Shown one piece after another: positions 23,864-37,153 of a stretch of DNA of 64,000 nt (position 1 is the stretch's first letter; each line of letters starts with the position of its first letter). The notes below the pieces were generated by a model that saw nothing but the letters and a program-made list of their open reading frames with translations, was not told where the DNA came from and searched no databases. This stretch comes from Chlorops oryzae (Eukaryota; Arthropoda; Insecta; Diptera; Chloropidae), in contig CM035807.1 in NCBI GenBank assembly GCA_020466095.1, forward strand, positions 30,567,176 through 30,631,175. The letters are read 5' to 3'. The position numbers and the translations under genes are program-made.

Positions 23864-24637
23864 ACTCCTTAACGTGTAAATCCCGTATATCAAAGCTTCG
23901 ATAATTTCATGTTGGTTATCGATAGCTTCCAGTACTGTCCGATTGACCGATTCGCGAAGAAAACTATATGAAATAATACTATCGATAGGACTATCGATTG
24001 ATTTTCATCTGACATAGCAAGCCGAGAAGTCTTACTATTGTTGTTGTTGGATTTTTTAAGCAACAAAAACAAAAACGTGATACAAAAAAAAAATGTAAAA
24101 GCAGTCGCACAAAATTCGTTGTGATAAACGCTTGAACTAACACCAGGGAAATAAGATAAAACGAGCGTGAAACTAACTTCGGGCGAAACGTCTATAATTG
24201 ACCGAAATTACTCACATTGAATTGAACAGTATATTATATTTTGTAAAAAAAAAAAAGAAAGAAAGAAATTATTTCCATAATCTTTCGGATTTCAATCAAA
24301 AACGTCGTTTTGATATCATTGTTTTGGTCTCGAGTCTATTTTCGTACACTCGCCGAACGTGTTCTTTTGTTTTTTGCCACCTGCCCAATCAGTAGTATCT
24401 TAACTCTATGGTCTACGGTTTGTCGCAGCGTAGACATTTCTCCAAAAGAGTGAAAACAAGAAAGCAGCTGTATTAGCACGCGCAATAAATCTCTTTTGGG
24501 CGCTTCGCTTGGACAGACGGAAAGCCGAGAATATCTCATCATTAGCAATTGCATTATTGCATTTCGCATTTCGCGTTTGGCACTAAGAATTCCATCAGTA
24601 TTCAGACAAGAACTAGAACGCGAAATTAAGATCTATC
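23864..24637 (+). promoter_or_regulatory. Upstream region of mitoferrin
   Basis: Includes paired ATCGATAG-type motifs (23,915-24,002; CTATCGATAG core is DREF/BEAF-like in flies) before the mfrn ATG at 24,638. The transcription start is not visible directly. Assignment as promoter is inference from position and the ATCGATA motifs. Confidence 0.35.
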
Positions 24638-27600
24638 ATGAATATCGATGACTACGAATCTCTCCCCACCACAAGCATTCCGGTTAATATGAGTGCTGGA
24701 GCGATAGCGGGCGTTCTGGAGCATTGTATTATGTATCCTCTGGACTCGGTCAAGGTGTGTACTGTCATTTGAAATACGTAAAATACGAAAAATTCTTATA
24801 TACCATAATCGTTTGCTCTAATTCCTAACCTCAAAAAGTGCGTCGTGATGTAATTGTTGTTGTCCACAAAATCCCCATTTGAATGAATGAATGAATGAAT
24901 TCAAATGTTGAGGATTTTCATTGAATGCGCCATGTCGAGAAAAAACTTATTTCAAACCATTCAACATTCAGCGAGTCGGAGTGGCATTTGCGAAATCAAC
25001 ATTCTTGGGCGCAAAGATTGCAAAGTTTTTTTTTTTTTTTTTTCAAAATGTGCCTATCATGGGCAATATTGGATTCCCCGATTCAATTATACAATTGTGT
25101 GTTTTCAACAGTTTTGTGGGAATTTTTCGAAATCAATTTCAATAAGTTCATTCGGCATCAGCTGATTGGCGTGTTTAGATAATGGATTTTTATAGCCACT
25201 CAATTTCTTTTATGCTAGATTCAACATATTGCACCTTTGCTCCTAAACAGGCACAATTCAAAATATTTTTAATCATTTTTTTTTTTTTGTTTGAACGGAT
25301 CTTTCTACAAGAAACCAAACACACCAACAAAATAAACAATTATATTGACCGATGCGCAGGAGTCGATTAAGAATAATTAAATTTGAAAAAAAAAAATATT
25401 TTTTTACAATTTTCAAAAGAGATTGAATGATTGTTCGAGAAATGCGAAATTTTGAGTTGTGCCAATTTAGTGGCAAGGGTGCGATATATGTATGTATGTA
25501 GGTAAAATTCTTTTCAATTAGCTGAAGAAAAATACTAGCATACGAATTGCGAGCTTTAATTAAGGTGCCGGAAATCACCGCGATAGCGCGCGAATGCTTT
25601 AAGAATGTTACGGAAAGTAACAGATCTAGATTGATTTTGATCAAAAACTCCGTCGAACATATTACGATGGGGTAGATGAAGCAATCCATGGAGCATGTAT
25701 CTTTCATATTAGGCAATTTGTTTTGTATTGTCAGGGACATTGGACTCTTAACTTCTTGGAAATACTGTATGTAATTTAATTCCTTAAATATTTTCGTTTA
25801 AAGACTATTGAGGTTTTTGTCGAAACACAGCCGATAATTGTAATTGAGTTTGCAAACTTCGAAAGGGATTTTTAATTATTACTAGGGATGGGGGAAAAAA
25901 TACCCTAAAAATGAAGAAAAACGAATTAAAATCAATTTTAAAATGCTGGTAAAGTCTCTAAGCTTCTTCCCCTGAAAAATGTCCTTAAGGTTTTAATTTC
26001 ATGGTTAAAAACTGAAAAAAAAATTTTTTTTATTTTGATGTGGTTTCTTCGTATTCATTGCAATTAAAAATTCCAAGGGCATTTTCCATATGGCACTAAT
26101 TTGGACACTAGCGATATTTTTCATCGTTTTTAATGCTATTTTTGTCGTTTTTAGGAAGTTTTTTCCTAGTCCTAGTTTATTACAATTAACTCATTCGTCC
26201 GAAAATCAAATTTCTTTCTTTGGGGTTCGCTCCAGTTCTGTCAGAATTGAAAAACTTCATATAAAAAAAAAAAAAACGCTTCAGAAATGAATCAGAAATT
26301 TTCTGACAGAACTGAAGCGCGAGTCCCTTTTATTACAATAGACTTTGAATTAAATAATTTTCCCTAGAAATTTTTCTCCGCGAAAAAAGGTAGTGTTCTA
26401 AGAGTCAATAAAAAAAATAAGGTTTGGAATTCTTCCTCCATTTATATTGTCTACCCAGTGTGCTTGGAATGGCACGAGTTTTTTAAATCCCCAAGGGCAA
26501 ATACCCCGGAGAATATTTAGAATCGTGCTATACATATATTTGAATTGAAAATACGATGAAATAAAATTTCCTATTCGTTTTATCAAACTCTCAAAATTTG
26601 TTTAGATCTCTTCGATCCAATTTTTATGAGTGCCTCTGCGGTACAATGAGAAGTTACATAAATTCACTTAACTAATCTTATCAGGTTTTAGACTTTCTAA
26701 AAAAAAAAATTCATGATTAAAGGAAACTAAGTGAAAATTTACCAGCAAAAAAATGCCTTATCAAAAGTGTTCACTCTTCTTCATCTTAATTGCCCCGCAG
26801 GGTTTTTAAAATATTAAATGAGTGGGAATGACTCTAAGAATTTGTTTTTTTTTTTTTCATGTACTAAGTCGGTGTGCTAGGACGATTCTAAAAGTCCGAT
26901 CAAATTTAAGAAATTTATTGGGGGGATTGTGCTAATATTCAGGTGCTTATTATTCGATTTTAAAATTCAAGGGTTGTCGAACAATAAATACAATAGAGCA
27001 TTGAATTTGAATGCAAAAGTCAAAGTGAGTGCGTTCCGATTCACTGGGGAAATAACCTTTTTTTTTTACTTTTCTTTCTCGTTTTTATTTAAGCTTTTGA
27101 ATTTCGAGGTTCTCGTATGCGATTAAATTTCTTTGATTTTTTGTTGCTATTTTATGTTTACTTTCTTGTCAATTCGATGAGTTCCGGAAAACTTTAGAAT
27201 GACCCCTTTGGGAAGTTATTTTGTATTTAAATCGAAATTTTTCATGTGATGGAAGAAAAATCTGGCAAAATGTATTTACATATTTTTCTTTTGCAGTAGA
27301 ACACGCCCATCGATAGATTTCTTGTTGTTGTAATTCAAAAATTGAGTACTCTTTTCTACCGTCGATGATTATGAATTAAGGTAGCCTGTAGCATTGATAC
27401 AGCTATACCAACAAACCGTATATAAACGTATTCATACATATATGAATATGTACACATTTTCATTGACATATTTTCTCTGGAGTAAAAGCTCCAGTTTTCG
27501 ATCAATAATAAGGTCAGAGAAGCTTAAAATGAATTATACAAATTTTATGAGCAGAATTGGATGTCGATATAAATATGGTTACGCAATTCTCTCCCCTTTT

Positions 27601-30600
27601 TTATTGCTTTTCATATATTTTTCAAAAATTTCTTTGCGTTGTGTGCTTATCATTTATTTTATGAGATCCAGAGTTTTTACATTGCTCTTGATAGAATTAA
27701 ATTCTATTGATTTTTTACTTAAAAATCCCTTTTTTTGGAGACATTCAGGCATGCTCTAGAAATTCGAATAAGCTTAAATTTCTATTGAAATCACATTGAT
27801 TTTGAATTTTTTTTATTCGCATTCGATTTCTAGAGCATGCCTGATTGTGCGAGTGAGCTCTTCATTGATTTTTCAAAAAATTCGTTGGTCTTTTTTTTCC
27901 ATTGACCCTGGAGAAAAATTTTTTTTTTCAGGTAAAAGGGACTCAAAAATTGAAGTAACGTATATTGAGTGACCTTGAATTATTATTCTCATATAAGGAT
28001 GCACTTAACTATTGCATTGATTCGTTTCAGTTTTTTGAAAAATTTAGACATTGCTTCGAACTAATTTATAATGCATTGAGTTGTCTTCGATTGTTAGTCC
28101 TTCATTGTTTTAGATCTCATTGCACTATGATCTGCAATAATAGATTTGTTACGCATTGTATAGTGCAAGATATGTAATACAAATTCACGTGCGCTATGCA
28201 AACCCATGTGATAGCTTTTAAGTACTTGTATCCTTATTTCAATTGTGGAACATTCATCTCAATATACGATGTATCAAAGATTTTCATAGAGATATTAACT
28301 TATTCTTACCTTTTAATGGACTTCGTTTTAATGAGACGCCTATTTTTCGCAAGTTAAATTCAATAATCTATAGCTATTTCGAAGGCAATTTTATTAGTAA
28401 ATACTTTCATGAAAAAAACATACGGCCATATATGTAGAAAACGATGTCACATTATTTAGTCTATTCGAAGTTTAAAAAATAAAATTTCACCTTCAACAGA
28501 CGACTTCTTAAAGCAATAAAACGAAAGGACTTGAGGACAAGTAAAATGCTTAATTTGTATTGCATTAGTTTATGCACATCATGTTTTAGATGCATTCAAT
28601 TGCAATATACTTTACCGAGCCCTATATGAAATTACCATCAAATTATGCGTCTTGCAATGTGCTAGCTTAGATATCATATAGTCAATTGCCGAAAGACTAA
28701 AACGATCGCTATTTTAAGAAAAGAACTTTCAATGATCAACCTTCAATGACTTGTTGATTTCAGCCTATTTCGCAAATACTTGACACCACCACAGCTATTT
28801 AACATATATAAATATCTGCCCATCGCTATATGAGAATAACGATGTCAGCATGAAACATCCACAAAAAAAAATTATTATTTTTGGAACGTGAGTTTAAACC
28901 TTAAATGAAGGACCTGAGGACAGTTTTCATGACCAGCATTTTTTCATTAGTTTTAATGCATTCAATGCATTTTTCCGAGCCCTAATAATTACCATCGAAA
29001 TACTCTAAAAATGGTATAGATATCTAAGTCAAGCCGCAGACTCTCCGTCGCTATTTTATCGAAAAGAACTTTCAATATCGAAAACTCAATTTTTGATTTC
29101 AGCTTTCTTACATTGACAGCACACAGCTTTTCTGGATTTTTAGGTATATATGATTCGGTAGAAAAGTATACAATCTTTGCTCTCACTTACATAAACTACA
29201 AAATATACCAACTTTATAGGCTATTATTTAGGCACCTTTAGTAGAAATATTTACGAACAAAATCGGGCGTCAAAAAAAGAAGGCCCCGAAATTTCTTAAT
29301 TTTATATGAAAATGGTTGAAAGTAATGATGCAATTTCAAAGAGTACCAGTTCCTTCGTAATTTGTTAAAGGAAATTGGGATTTTACCCTTATAGTTCCAA
29401 AGCTATGTCCCGTTATCTTTTCCAAAACATTATAACAAAAACACGTTGCATACTTCCAGGCTTACATTTGAAAATTTCATTGCCTATATGATAGCCAATC
29501 AATATTAAAAAGACACCCTAATGTACATACTTATTTTCTCGATTTGGTGTTTATTATAATAAGCGTACTAGCATGAATAAGAAGGCATAATTTTGCAATG
29601 AATTCCACAATGAATAAGCTTAATTTATATTCCGAGAAATTTCTGTAAAATTTTAATGCATCTAAAGTATACCAATACTTAGCTCATTTGTAGAATTTTT
29701 ACCTTACTAATGAGCAGCTTTTTATTCATTTATATTTATTTATTTATTTTTTATTATTTATTCATTTAGTTTTTTTTACATGGTCAACCTGTTCTTGAAT
29801 CTGAAGAGAGTTTTCCTTCTTGGGCTTTGAATAAAAGTTTAACTCTTATTGGTTTGCTCTTATTTGAGAGATATAGAATTTCACAAAACGAATTAAAAAT
29901 TTATCAAGCTTGCTAAAAAATGTAAAACTTCTTTCTTTTGGTCTATGCATATCATCGCTGGCGACTATGTCAAAATCAGTTCCGCATGGAACGTGTTGTG
30001 TTTATGCCGACCACAGAAATGATGAAAACAAACAATGAAAATGTCACTCCATGTTGTTGAAATTGTGATAACGACAATCAACCACAGATATAACCATATA
30101 TATACTTATATCTTTCTCTTGAATCTACGTTCTTTTAGGCACATGAATACAAGTTTTTTGAAAAATTGTGCTCTTTTAATCAGGCTTTTTGATGGCTTTT
30201 TATTTCGTTGCATTCTATATTTTCATCAAGTTTCCTTTGATTTTCTCTCGTATTATTCGTGGGCATGTCGAGGTATTCAATTTATAGAAAATATGTACTT
30301 GTAATTCACAAAAATACTCGCCCTGTGGGAACCCCAAAATTTCTGTTCTCTATTCGTATGGACGCAGAAGAAACCGCATTGGAAAAGCTTAAAATTCTAA
30401 GACAATTGATCACTTAAACGAGAAATTGAACTAATGAAATGCAGTTTAATAATTATACATATATACATACAATTTACATTATCCGTCCCTTTAAGCGATT
30501 CAATTGAATCGAACACGTGCCCGTCATTTGTGTGCCTTTTTATAATTTTTTTTTTTTTTTTTTTTTATTCGTGTTGATAGCTTTGGTCGTCGCTCATATC

Positions 30601-31525
30601 GATTTTGTTGTTAGTTAATGCAAAGTACTTTCTCCAAAAATTGTAGCTTCGTTTAATTTAGATTCCGATTTGAATAGCAAAAAGCACAATTTTAACGTTC
30701 ATATACACACATGTACATTCATAATGATGACTATTTCGAAAATTCGCGTGCCAGTGTACGTAAAAGATATGTATGTATGATGCGAATGTAAATATATATT
30801 TGTAAGTAGTTAATTAATCCGTCGCAACGTCATACATTTCTTGAGGTTTTTTTAAAATAATACAATATAAGTATATATATATATATATGCATGTATGTAT
30901 AAATCTAGTTATTATATCTCATACATTAACATACATTGTAGAAGTGCTGATAATTGTTTCGAGTGAAATGCACGTCTCGAGAGTTCATTATAGTAAATTT
31001 GTTTTTTAAAAGATACCATTTTTTTACAAAATTCTTCGCAAAAAAGTATCTGATGTCATCTTTTGTCATTTATCTAATATATAAAATTCTCGTGTCGCGT
31101 TGTTTGTTACCAAACTTCGCCGAAATAGCTGGACCGATTTTTATGAAACTTTGTGTGCACGTTGGGAAAATCTGAGAATCGACCAAGGGCTATTTTTCAT
31201 ACCCCTAAACATCAACATTTCATCCCATCGAGCAAGTTTTAGTTTTAGCACCCGATGTTGTATGAGCAATAGTAGGTATTTTAAAATAAATAACGTGTGG
31301 GAGAATAGTGGGGGAGGGTGGTGAGAGGGTGAGAGAGGAAGATAGAGGTAGAGCGTGGGAGAGGGGGGAGAGAGAGAGACAGCGAGAGAGAGAGAGAGGA
31401 GGAGTGAGTGAGAGAGAGAGGGAGAGAGAGAAAGTGAGAGGAGAGAGAGAAAGTGAGAGAGAGAAAGTGAGAGAGAGAGAGAGAAAGTGAGAGAGAGAAA
31501 GTGAGAGAGAGAGAGAGAGAGAAGT

Positions 31526-31558
<33 letters not shown>

Positions 31559-34009
31559 AGTGAGAGAGAGAGAGAAAGTGAGAGAGAGAAGAGAGAAAGT
31601 GAGAGAGAGAGAGAGAGAAGTGAGAGAGAGAGAGAGAAGAGAGAGGGAGAGAGAGAGGGAGATAGAGAAAGTGAGAGAGAGAGAGAGAGAGAGAGAAAGT
31701 GGAAAGAAAGAATGATAAAGAGGAAGACAGAAAGACGAAGAGATTGGGAGACAAGATGTTCAAAAAATATTTATCGGAAAGCTATAAATTTATTTTCAGC
31801 AAATTTGTATTTATTGATTTTTGACACATAAGTTACTTTGCAGTCGATGCGAAGTTCGCCAATATGCCAATAAATATCCGAAATCCCTAAATAAAAAACA
31901 AAATCTGAAAGAAATTCAATCAGGAGGGAATCAATAATGTTTGGATTTACGTTTATAAATTTCTTTTTTTTTTTGCTTTAAACTTTACTTAGTGCTTATT
32001 ACTATGTATGTATCTCTTTTTCAGACGAGGATGCAAAGTCTGGCGCCCGCGACCTCCGGAAATGACATCGCGACCACTTTTCGGGATATGATAAACAAAG
32101 AGGGCCTTTTTAGGTAGTTTTTAAAACCAATTGAGCCCGAATTTGAAGAGTTCGATCAGTTTTTTTCAATTTCGTTTTCTTTTATTAACATAATTCAAGA
32201 CCAATAAGAGGTGTAACGGCAGTTGTTGCTGGTGCTGGTCCCGCGCATGCGCTCTATTTTGGTTTTTATGAGATTACAAAGGAATTTTTAACAAAATTCA
32301 CTACAAATAACAGTCTTAACTATGGTAAGCTTTTATTTTTTTAATTAAAATTGACTTGAATAATTCAAATGAAAATTAATATAACACTTATGTGATTGCA
32401 GTGGCATCCGGAGCTGTAGCGACACTCATACACGACGCAGTATCAAATCCCACAGAAGTCATTAAGCAGCGTATGCAAATGTATAATTCACCCTACAGAT
32501 CAGTTATTTCATGCTTAAAAGGCGTTTACAAGAACGAGGGTTTTAAGGCCTTCTACCGATCATACTCAACACAATTGGTTATGAACATACCATATCAGAC
32601 AATACACTTCTCAACGTATGAGTTTTTGCAAAATATGGTAGGTTTCTTCAATATATTACAAGCTTTATATATTCCATTTCCAATAATACCGACATTCGAC
32701 TATTAATCCTTTCGCAATGCGAACCATTCTTGCCTGTTTATTTTAGCATTTCCATTTTTTCGTCTCCATATAAATGCAGATATTTCGCAAACTTACTTTA
32801 TTTAAGACTTCTGCCATTTGGTCCAAATTGCAACATTTTTGGGGCAAATACCTGGACAGTGATGAAATATATATACTTTCAGACATAATAATTTATTTCG
32901 TAAAGATGTCAAATTCTTATATTTATCATGCCTGTATATCTTCATTTTTCGATTAACTCTTCATGAGGCAGAGATTTTTCGCAAATAGATTTTCAGAATG
33001 TCAGTAGAAATACTTTTTTTTTTAATCTTTATAAATTTTTTTCAAAATGGAAAATCGTTGGAAAATATGTTAAAATGTGAAAGCAAAATATGTGCCACTG
33101 TGCATATTCATACCAAAGGCTAGAATCGTACGCATATGCCAAACTAAAAGTGGGCCATATATATTTGCCGTGACTTTAATTGCGACGCTCTTGAAATCGA
33201 ATAAACTCTGTTTGATTGATACTTGATACGCAATTGTCTTTGAAAAAAGCTTCTCATTTGTTAAATCATTATCTTTTACAGCTGAATCATGAACGACGGT
33301 ACAATCCGTTTGTACACATGGCAGCTGGAGGGGCAGCCGGTGCATGTGCTGCAGCAATAACGACACCACTCGATGTGGTGAAAACTTTGCTCAATACGCA
33401 AGAGACAGGATTAATAAAAGGCATGCCAGAAGCCATACGAAAAGTAAGAGTGTAACGCACAGCTCATATTATCTCCATGATTTAATCCATTCAAAAAAAA
33501 AACAATTGTTCCTTTAGATATATAGTGTAGCTGGACCTGGTGGATTCTTTAAAGGAATTACGGCGCGTGTTCTTTATTCAATGCCAGCGACAGCGATTTG
33601 TTGGTCAACCTACGAATTCTTTAAGTTCTATTTCTGCGGCATCGGACGTGATCAGTACAAATCGTCAATAACGGGTAAAAGCTCATTGCAACCACGTGAA
33701 ACGCAGGCGTTATTACCGGGTACCATTGTCGCCGATGCAGCCGTCAATAGTGTTAAGTCAGCATACGTTTTACCCACTACAGAACACACAGTAGAAGAAG
33801 ATTCAAGTGTGGAAGCAAAGGAATCTTCATCAACAACGACGACGACGACGACGACAACAGCAGCATCACCTCCGCCAGCGTCTCCAGCTGGAGCGATTAA
33901 GACCGTTTGTGAGCTTTCGAGTGTTAATGTCACAGCGCCTGCTATCAATTTGCATACACGGCACACTGAAGTGAAAAGTCCATTCGAAAGAGGCTTTACT
34001 CGAACGTAA
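24638..34009 (+). CDS. mfrn: Mitoferrin, mitochondrial iron carrier
   Basis: SLC25-family carrier of the mitochondrial inner membrane that brings ferrous iron into the matrix for haem and Fe-S cluster synthesis. Coding exons: 24638-24754, 32025-32113, 32200-32324, 32402-32637, 33282-33443, 33518-34009. All have GT..AG borders and matching phases, giving 406 aa. The three carrier signatures PxD/ExxK are PLDSVK (34-39), PTEVIK (127-132) and PLDVVK (218-223), each opening a two-helix repeat. The second repeat has [17 protein letters not shown], typical of mitoferrin. Beyond the carrier core (~290) a ~115-residue Ser/Thr-rich tail includes nine Thr in a row (349-357, ACG/ACA repeat). Intron 1 is 7.3 kb and carries transposons; the others are under 650 bp. 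Faces the convergent Mes-4 gene. Confidence 0.94.
25229..25484. mobile_element. mariner-type MITE, family M1, copy 2
   Basis: TIR TTGCACCTTTGCTCCTAA at left and its inverse ending GGGTGCGA at right, flanked by TA. Inner motif TTGAGTTGTGCCAATTTAG. In mfrn intron 1. Confidence 0.75.
26183..26330. mobile_element. Short TIR repeat with AAAAACTTCATATAAAAAA core, copy 1
   Basis: TTCTGTCAGAA near the left and TTCTGACAGAAC near the right are inverted. The core (AAAAACTTCATATAAAA, CGCTTCAGAAAT) recurs at 49,260-49,405. Confidence 0.55.
27746..27843. repeat. 98-bp palindrome in mfrn intron 1
   Basis: CAGGCATGCTCTAGAAAT at the left is the exact inverse of the right end; the arms extend through an ATTCGAAT-like stretch with mismatches. 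Likely a tiny MITE; no target-site duplication seen. Confidence 0.8.
28430..29200. repeat. Diverged tandem duplication, unit ~400 bp
   Basis: Two units share, in order, GAGGACA, TTAGTTTATGCA/TTAGTTTTAATGCA, CCGAGCCCTA, AATTACCATC, TCGCTATTTTA and AAAGAACTTTCAAT. Older than the CanA1 duplication, since indels are frequent. No coding content. Confidence 0.65.
31073..31300 (+). mobile_element. Helitron 5' end in mfrn intron 1
   Basis: Starts TCTAATATATAAAATTC after an A, as Helitrons do. Contains GGACCGATTTTTATGAAAC and CTGAGAATCGACC, shared with the minus-strand fragment near 61,416. The 3' terminus was not found. Confidence 0.65.
31307..31730 (+). repeat. (GA)n array with AAGTGAGA units
   Basis: ~420 bp of purine GAGAGA tract. 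On the minus strand it reads as Leu-Ser-His-Phe repeats, which are not a protein. It starts ~230 bp after the Helitron 5' end. Confidence 0.95.
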
Positions 34010-34383
34010 TTGTACGGCCAGTGCTAGAAACTGCCATACCGAAACGTACAACAGAATCATAGTTTCGTCATAGATTAGTCGGGTGGGGTGGGCGCTCGGA
34101 GATTGAAAAAACAAACAGTGAAAATGTGATCGTTACCTAAAAGCACAGACACATACATACACACAGACGCACACCAGGAAACTAAAAATCGTTACGAAAT
34201 CATTTCAAACAAAAAAAAAAAAAATCGAAATTAAAATCGAATTCTTCGAAGTCCTTGGTCGTGTCGTGTTACAGTTGTGCGCATTCGTTAGGAGAGATTA
34301 AAGATCAATGCATGAAATGATGTTAATTACAACGTGTACAATAATAGAATTCGGTTTTTTCGAGATCAATTTGCGAAATTTGT

Positions 34384-34389
34384 AATAAA
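34384..34389 (+). terminator. Polyadenylation signal AATAAA of mfrn
   Basis: Canonical hexamer 375 bp after the mfrn stop, followed by a T/G-rich stretch. An alternative weaker ATTAAA-like site exists earlier. Confidence 0.5.
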
Positions 34390-34624
34390 ATTACATTAAA
34401 TGTGTTATATATATTACGTTACGTTATGTTATTTTTATTGATAAATATGCTTCATTTAAGCAGGTACTACCTATATCTATCTATTTGTCTACATCTTAAT
34501 GTTCGAATACATATGGATATTTTATTTAAAAGAAGAAAAAAAAAGAATTTAAAAAAAAAAACCAAAACACGCACGATTAAAGTAATTAAAGAGCAAAGGT
34601 TTAACTTCTATTTCCGTAGACATA

Positions 34625-34865
34625 CAGCCCGATTCTAAACAATTCCTGAGGAATTTTCCCCTGTGGACTTGGAAAAAGAAAAAACATCCATTCTAAGCAC
34701 ACTGTTAAGAGAGAATATAAATAGGGCGAGAATTTCGAACATTTTTAAGAATAACTCATTACATTCTATATTTTATTGACGCTTAGAACAATTCCTTCTT
34801 TTGTGGAGAGAAAAATTTCAAGGGAAAACATTCCTTGGGAGGAGTATTCATTTAGAATAGGGCTG
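34625..34865. mobile_element. MITE with CAGCCC ends, copy 1
   Basis: Left CAGCCCGATTCTAAA, right TTTAGAATAGGGCTG. Related ends at 57,441-57,583 and a lone end near 59,937-59,948. Interior rich in AATTCCT/AGGAATT pairs. Confidence 0.7.
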
Positions 34866-35446
34866 TGATCAATTTTATTAAACAAAACTTACGGATGCTT
34901 TTACTTTCACTATCTTCGCAACCTTCTCTGTTTCATGCACTGTTGTAAAATACAAGGCAAGGAAAGGTACTTCACCAAGTTTCATGATATGAGAGATTTT
35001 CGAAATCTTTTTGCGTACAATAATCGACTGTTATGTACATTTATCCCAGTTTTATACAATCATGCGTCTATTTTATCTAAGAAAAAAATTATTAAAAATC
35101 TACCACGCCGTAAGAAAAATTAGAAATTGATAAGGATTGATAATTGTTTTCTCTAAAACATTAGAACTCTCCATCAAAACCGTTACTGGCTGTTACTAAT
35201 ATGTATATCTGATGGAATAAGTATACGTCTAGCTTTCTCCATCGAAAAGCCAACGTTTAGAGTTTTTACGCTATTTATAGTTGTTATTTTTTAAAATTTC
35301 TGTTATAATTTATATTTTGTATATTATAAATGAGCTATACATATTGTTTTCAAGTATTTTTTTTTTTGTTTGTTTTCGAATAGAATACGTCTTTGACACT
35401 AAGAAAGTTAATGTGTTCTGCTACTAATCGATAGCTGGCTCTAAAT

Positions 35447-35921
35447 CAGAGATGGGCGCACCAACACCATTGCACTTATCGCACTTGCGTATGGCGTAGT
35501 AGCAACTCGACAAAAGCACTGAGAGAAAAGTTTGCGTAGGTACGATCGGCAAGCGATAACTAACAAAAGAAACCAAGTGGGAAATTTTTAGGTTTTAATT
35601 AAATTTTTTTTGCTTTTATCAGCTATAAATTTTATGGCACGAAAAATAATGCCTTTTCACATAATATTCAGCGCATCGGTTTGCAATGTAATGACAAATA
35701 AGACATTGAGCCTCACCGAAAGAATTTTCAATGAACAAAAATTCTTCTTCCCATTTCGCATGAAACATTTTTCTCGCTATGTATTCGCAACAACAATGCA
35801 GAACAAGTTCTCAGTACAACTGACAGCGAGCGACTGAGCGTTTTCATGATTCACGCACAAGTCGTGTGTAGCCGACTGCGCTGTTTGCAGCGCCCCGCGG
35901 GATAGCGCTCGCCCACCGCTG
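35447..35921. mobile_element. hAT-type MITE, 475 bp, perfect 8-bp TSD
   Basis: Ends CAGAGATGGGCGCACC and, inverted, CAGCGGTGGGCGAGCG. Flanked by CTCTAAAT on both sides (35,439-35,446 and 35,922-35,929). Typical hAT terminal form. No transposase. Confidence 0.88.
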
Positions 35922-36673
35922 CTCTAAATGAACTAAAACCCATCGAATCGGCAGTACATGGGGAGGGAGATTGTCAGAATATTGGAACCAAACCGAGAGT
36001 CCAGCATTGATGCCCAGTTTCATATAACAATGATAATCTCTTCCTTTATATTTTGGGTCTCGCGTAGTCGGAAATTATATTTCAAGTCAAAATTGTATTG
36101 CAAGACAAAATAATATTTTTGAAATTGTGCCCTTTTACATTATGGCAACTATTGCCGGCAATTTTTTGCTTTATGGGCGAGGCGAAGCGCGGAGGGGTAC
36201 TTTCTCTACATTGTTGATATAATAATGAAGGAAAAATATACTACGTCGTCCTGCAATAGGGAGCCGATCTGCCCGTTGAAAACTGTTCAAATCCAAAGCA
36301 TTTTTTGAATCAACATCCGTGGATGTTTGTTTTGTGGATGTGAGCTAAACAGCCTTCATCTGTACAGACAGCATTTATTAGACAATCATAAAAACGATGT
36401 AAAACCATATTTGGAAAATTAAAAATAATAAAAAATAATACGAAATGTATATAACACAGTGCAACATTTTTCAGATCATCGACTCCGAACCACTTTTCGT
36501 TTGGGTTTCCTAAAAATACTTACCAAGCCTTTATATCCAAAACTTTATATACCTGCACAGCCTGCGTTTGGCATAAAAATTATCTTATAAATAACTCTAA
36601 ATTTCATTATTTTCAACACTTTGCTTTCAGAATACATGAAGGAACAAAAAAAAAAAAAAAAAGATGCTAAAAG

Positions 36674-36910
36674 GAACTGATTAAACAAGCAGAGGTGCCA
36701 TTGGACCTAAACGGGTTAGATGGCACCCGTGATGAGATCAGGAAATGTAAAGAGGTCCTTATGAAAATAATGGACCATAATAATGAAAATATGGAAGATA
36801 GGAAAATCGTAGAATTGCTGCATATCTGCCTGCAACAATACGACATTTTAAGGAATATGGAAGATAGCGTTAAAGAAGTATACGATAATGTTAATTTCGT
36901 TTGGAATCAG
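36674..36910 (+). CDS. Unidentified exon-like open stretch
   Basis: Not recognised. The open frame reads from ELIKQAEVPLDLNG onward for ~79 residues, rich in charged heptad-like residues (coiled-coil or helical), ending VNFVWNQ just before a good donor, GTAAGA. Codon use and composition look protein-like, unlike most ORFs in this window. Upstream are a 17-A run and a stop (TAA at 36,668), so the acceptor is unclear; AAAAG|GAACTG is the only nearby AG and lacks a pyrimidine tract. It could be one exon of a gene on the plus strand in the gap between mfrn and Mes-4, or a fragment of a decayed gene. Function unknown. Confidence 0.3.
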
Positions 36911-37153
36911 GTAAGATTGTGAAATGCATATAGGCAATTAAACGAGAATCGGTCCCACCGGTAACACTCCTGACAGTCATTCAGAGCAAAAAATGCATAG
37001 TTTCGCTGCCTAACTATTTTTAAAGGCTTTCAAAAACTAGAATGTTTGTAAATCACATCCTTTTTCTTAATTAAAATGAGCCTAAGCCTAAAAAATAAGT
37101 GTCATCTGGATTAATTAGAGAGTGAACTCAAAAGAATTTAACGCAATAGTTAA

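Larger units (their letters stand above)
24755..32024 (+). other. mfrn intron 1 (7.3 kb)
   Basis: Donor GTGTGT, acceptor TCTTTTTCAG. Holds a mariner MITE (25,229), a TIR hairpin (26,185), a 98-bp palindrome (27,746), a diverged tandem duplication (28,430-29,200), a T-run (30,547-30,567), a Helitron 5' end (31,073) and a GA array. No exon for another gene was recognised; ORFs within lack protein-like features. Confidence 0.8.

Noticed and set aside
31281..31763. Leu/Ser/His-rich 160-residue ORF
   Set aside because: Reverse translation of the GA array.
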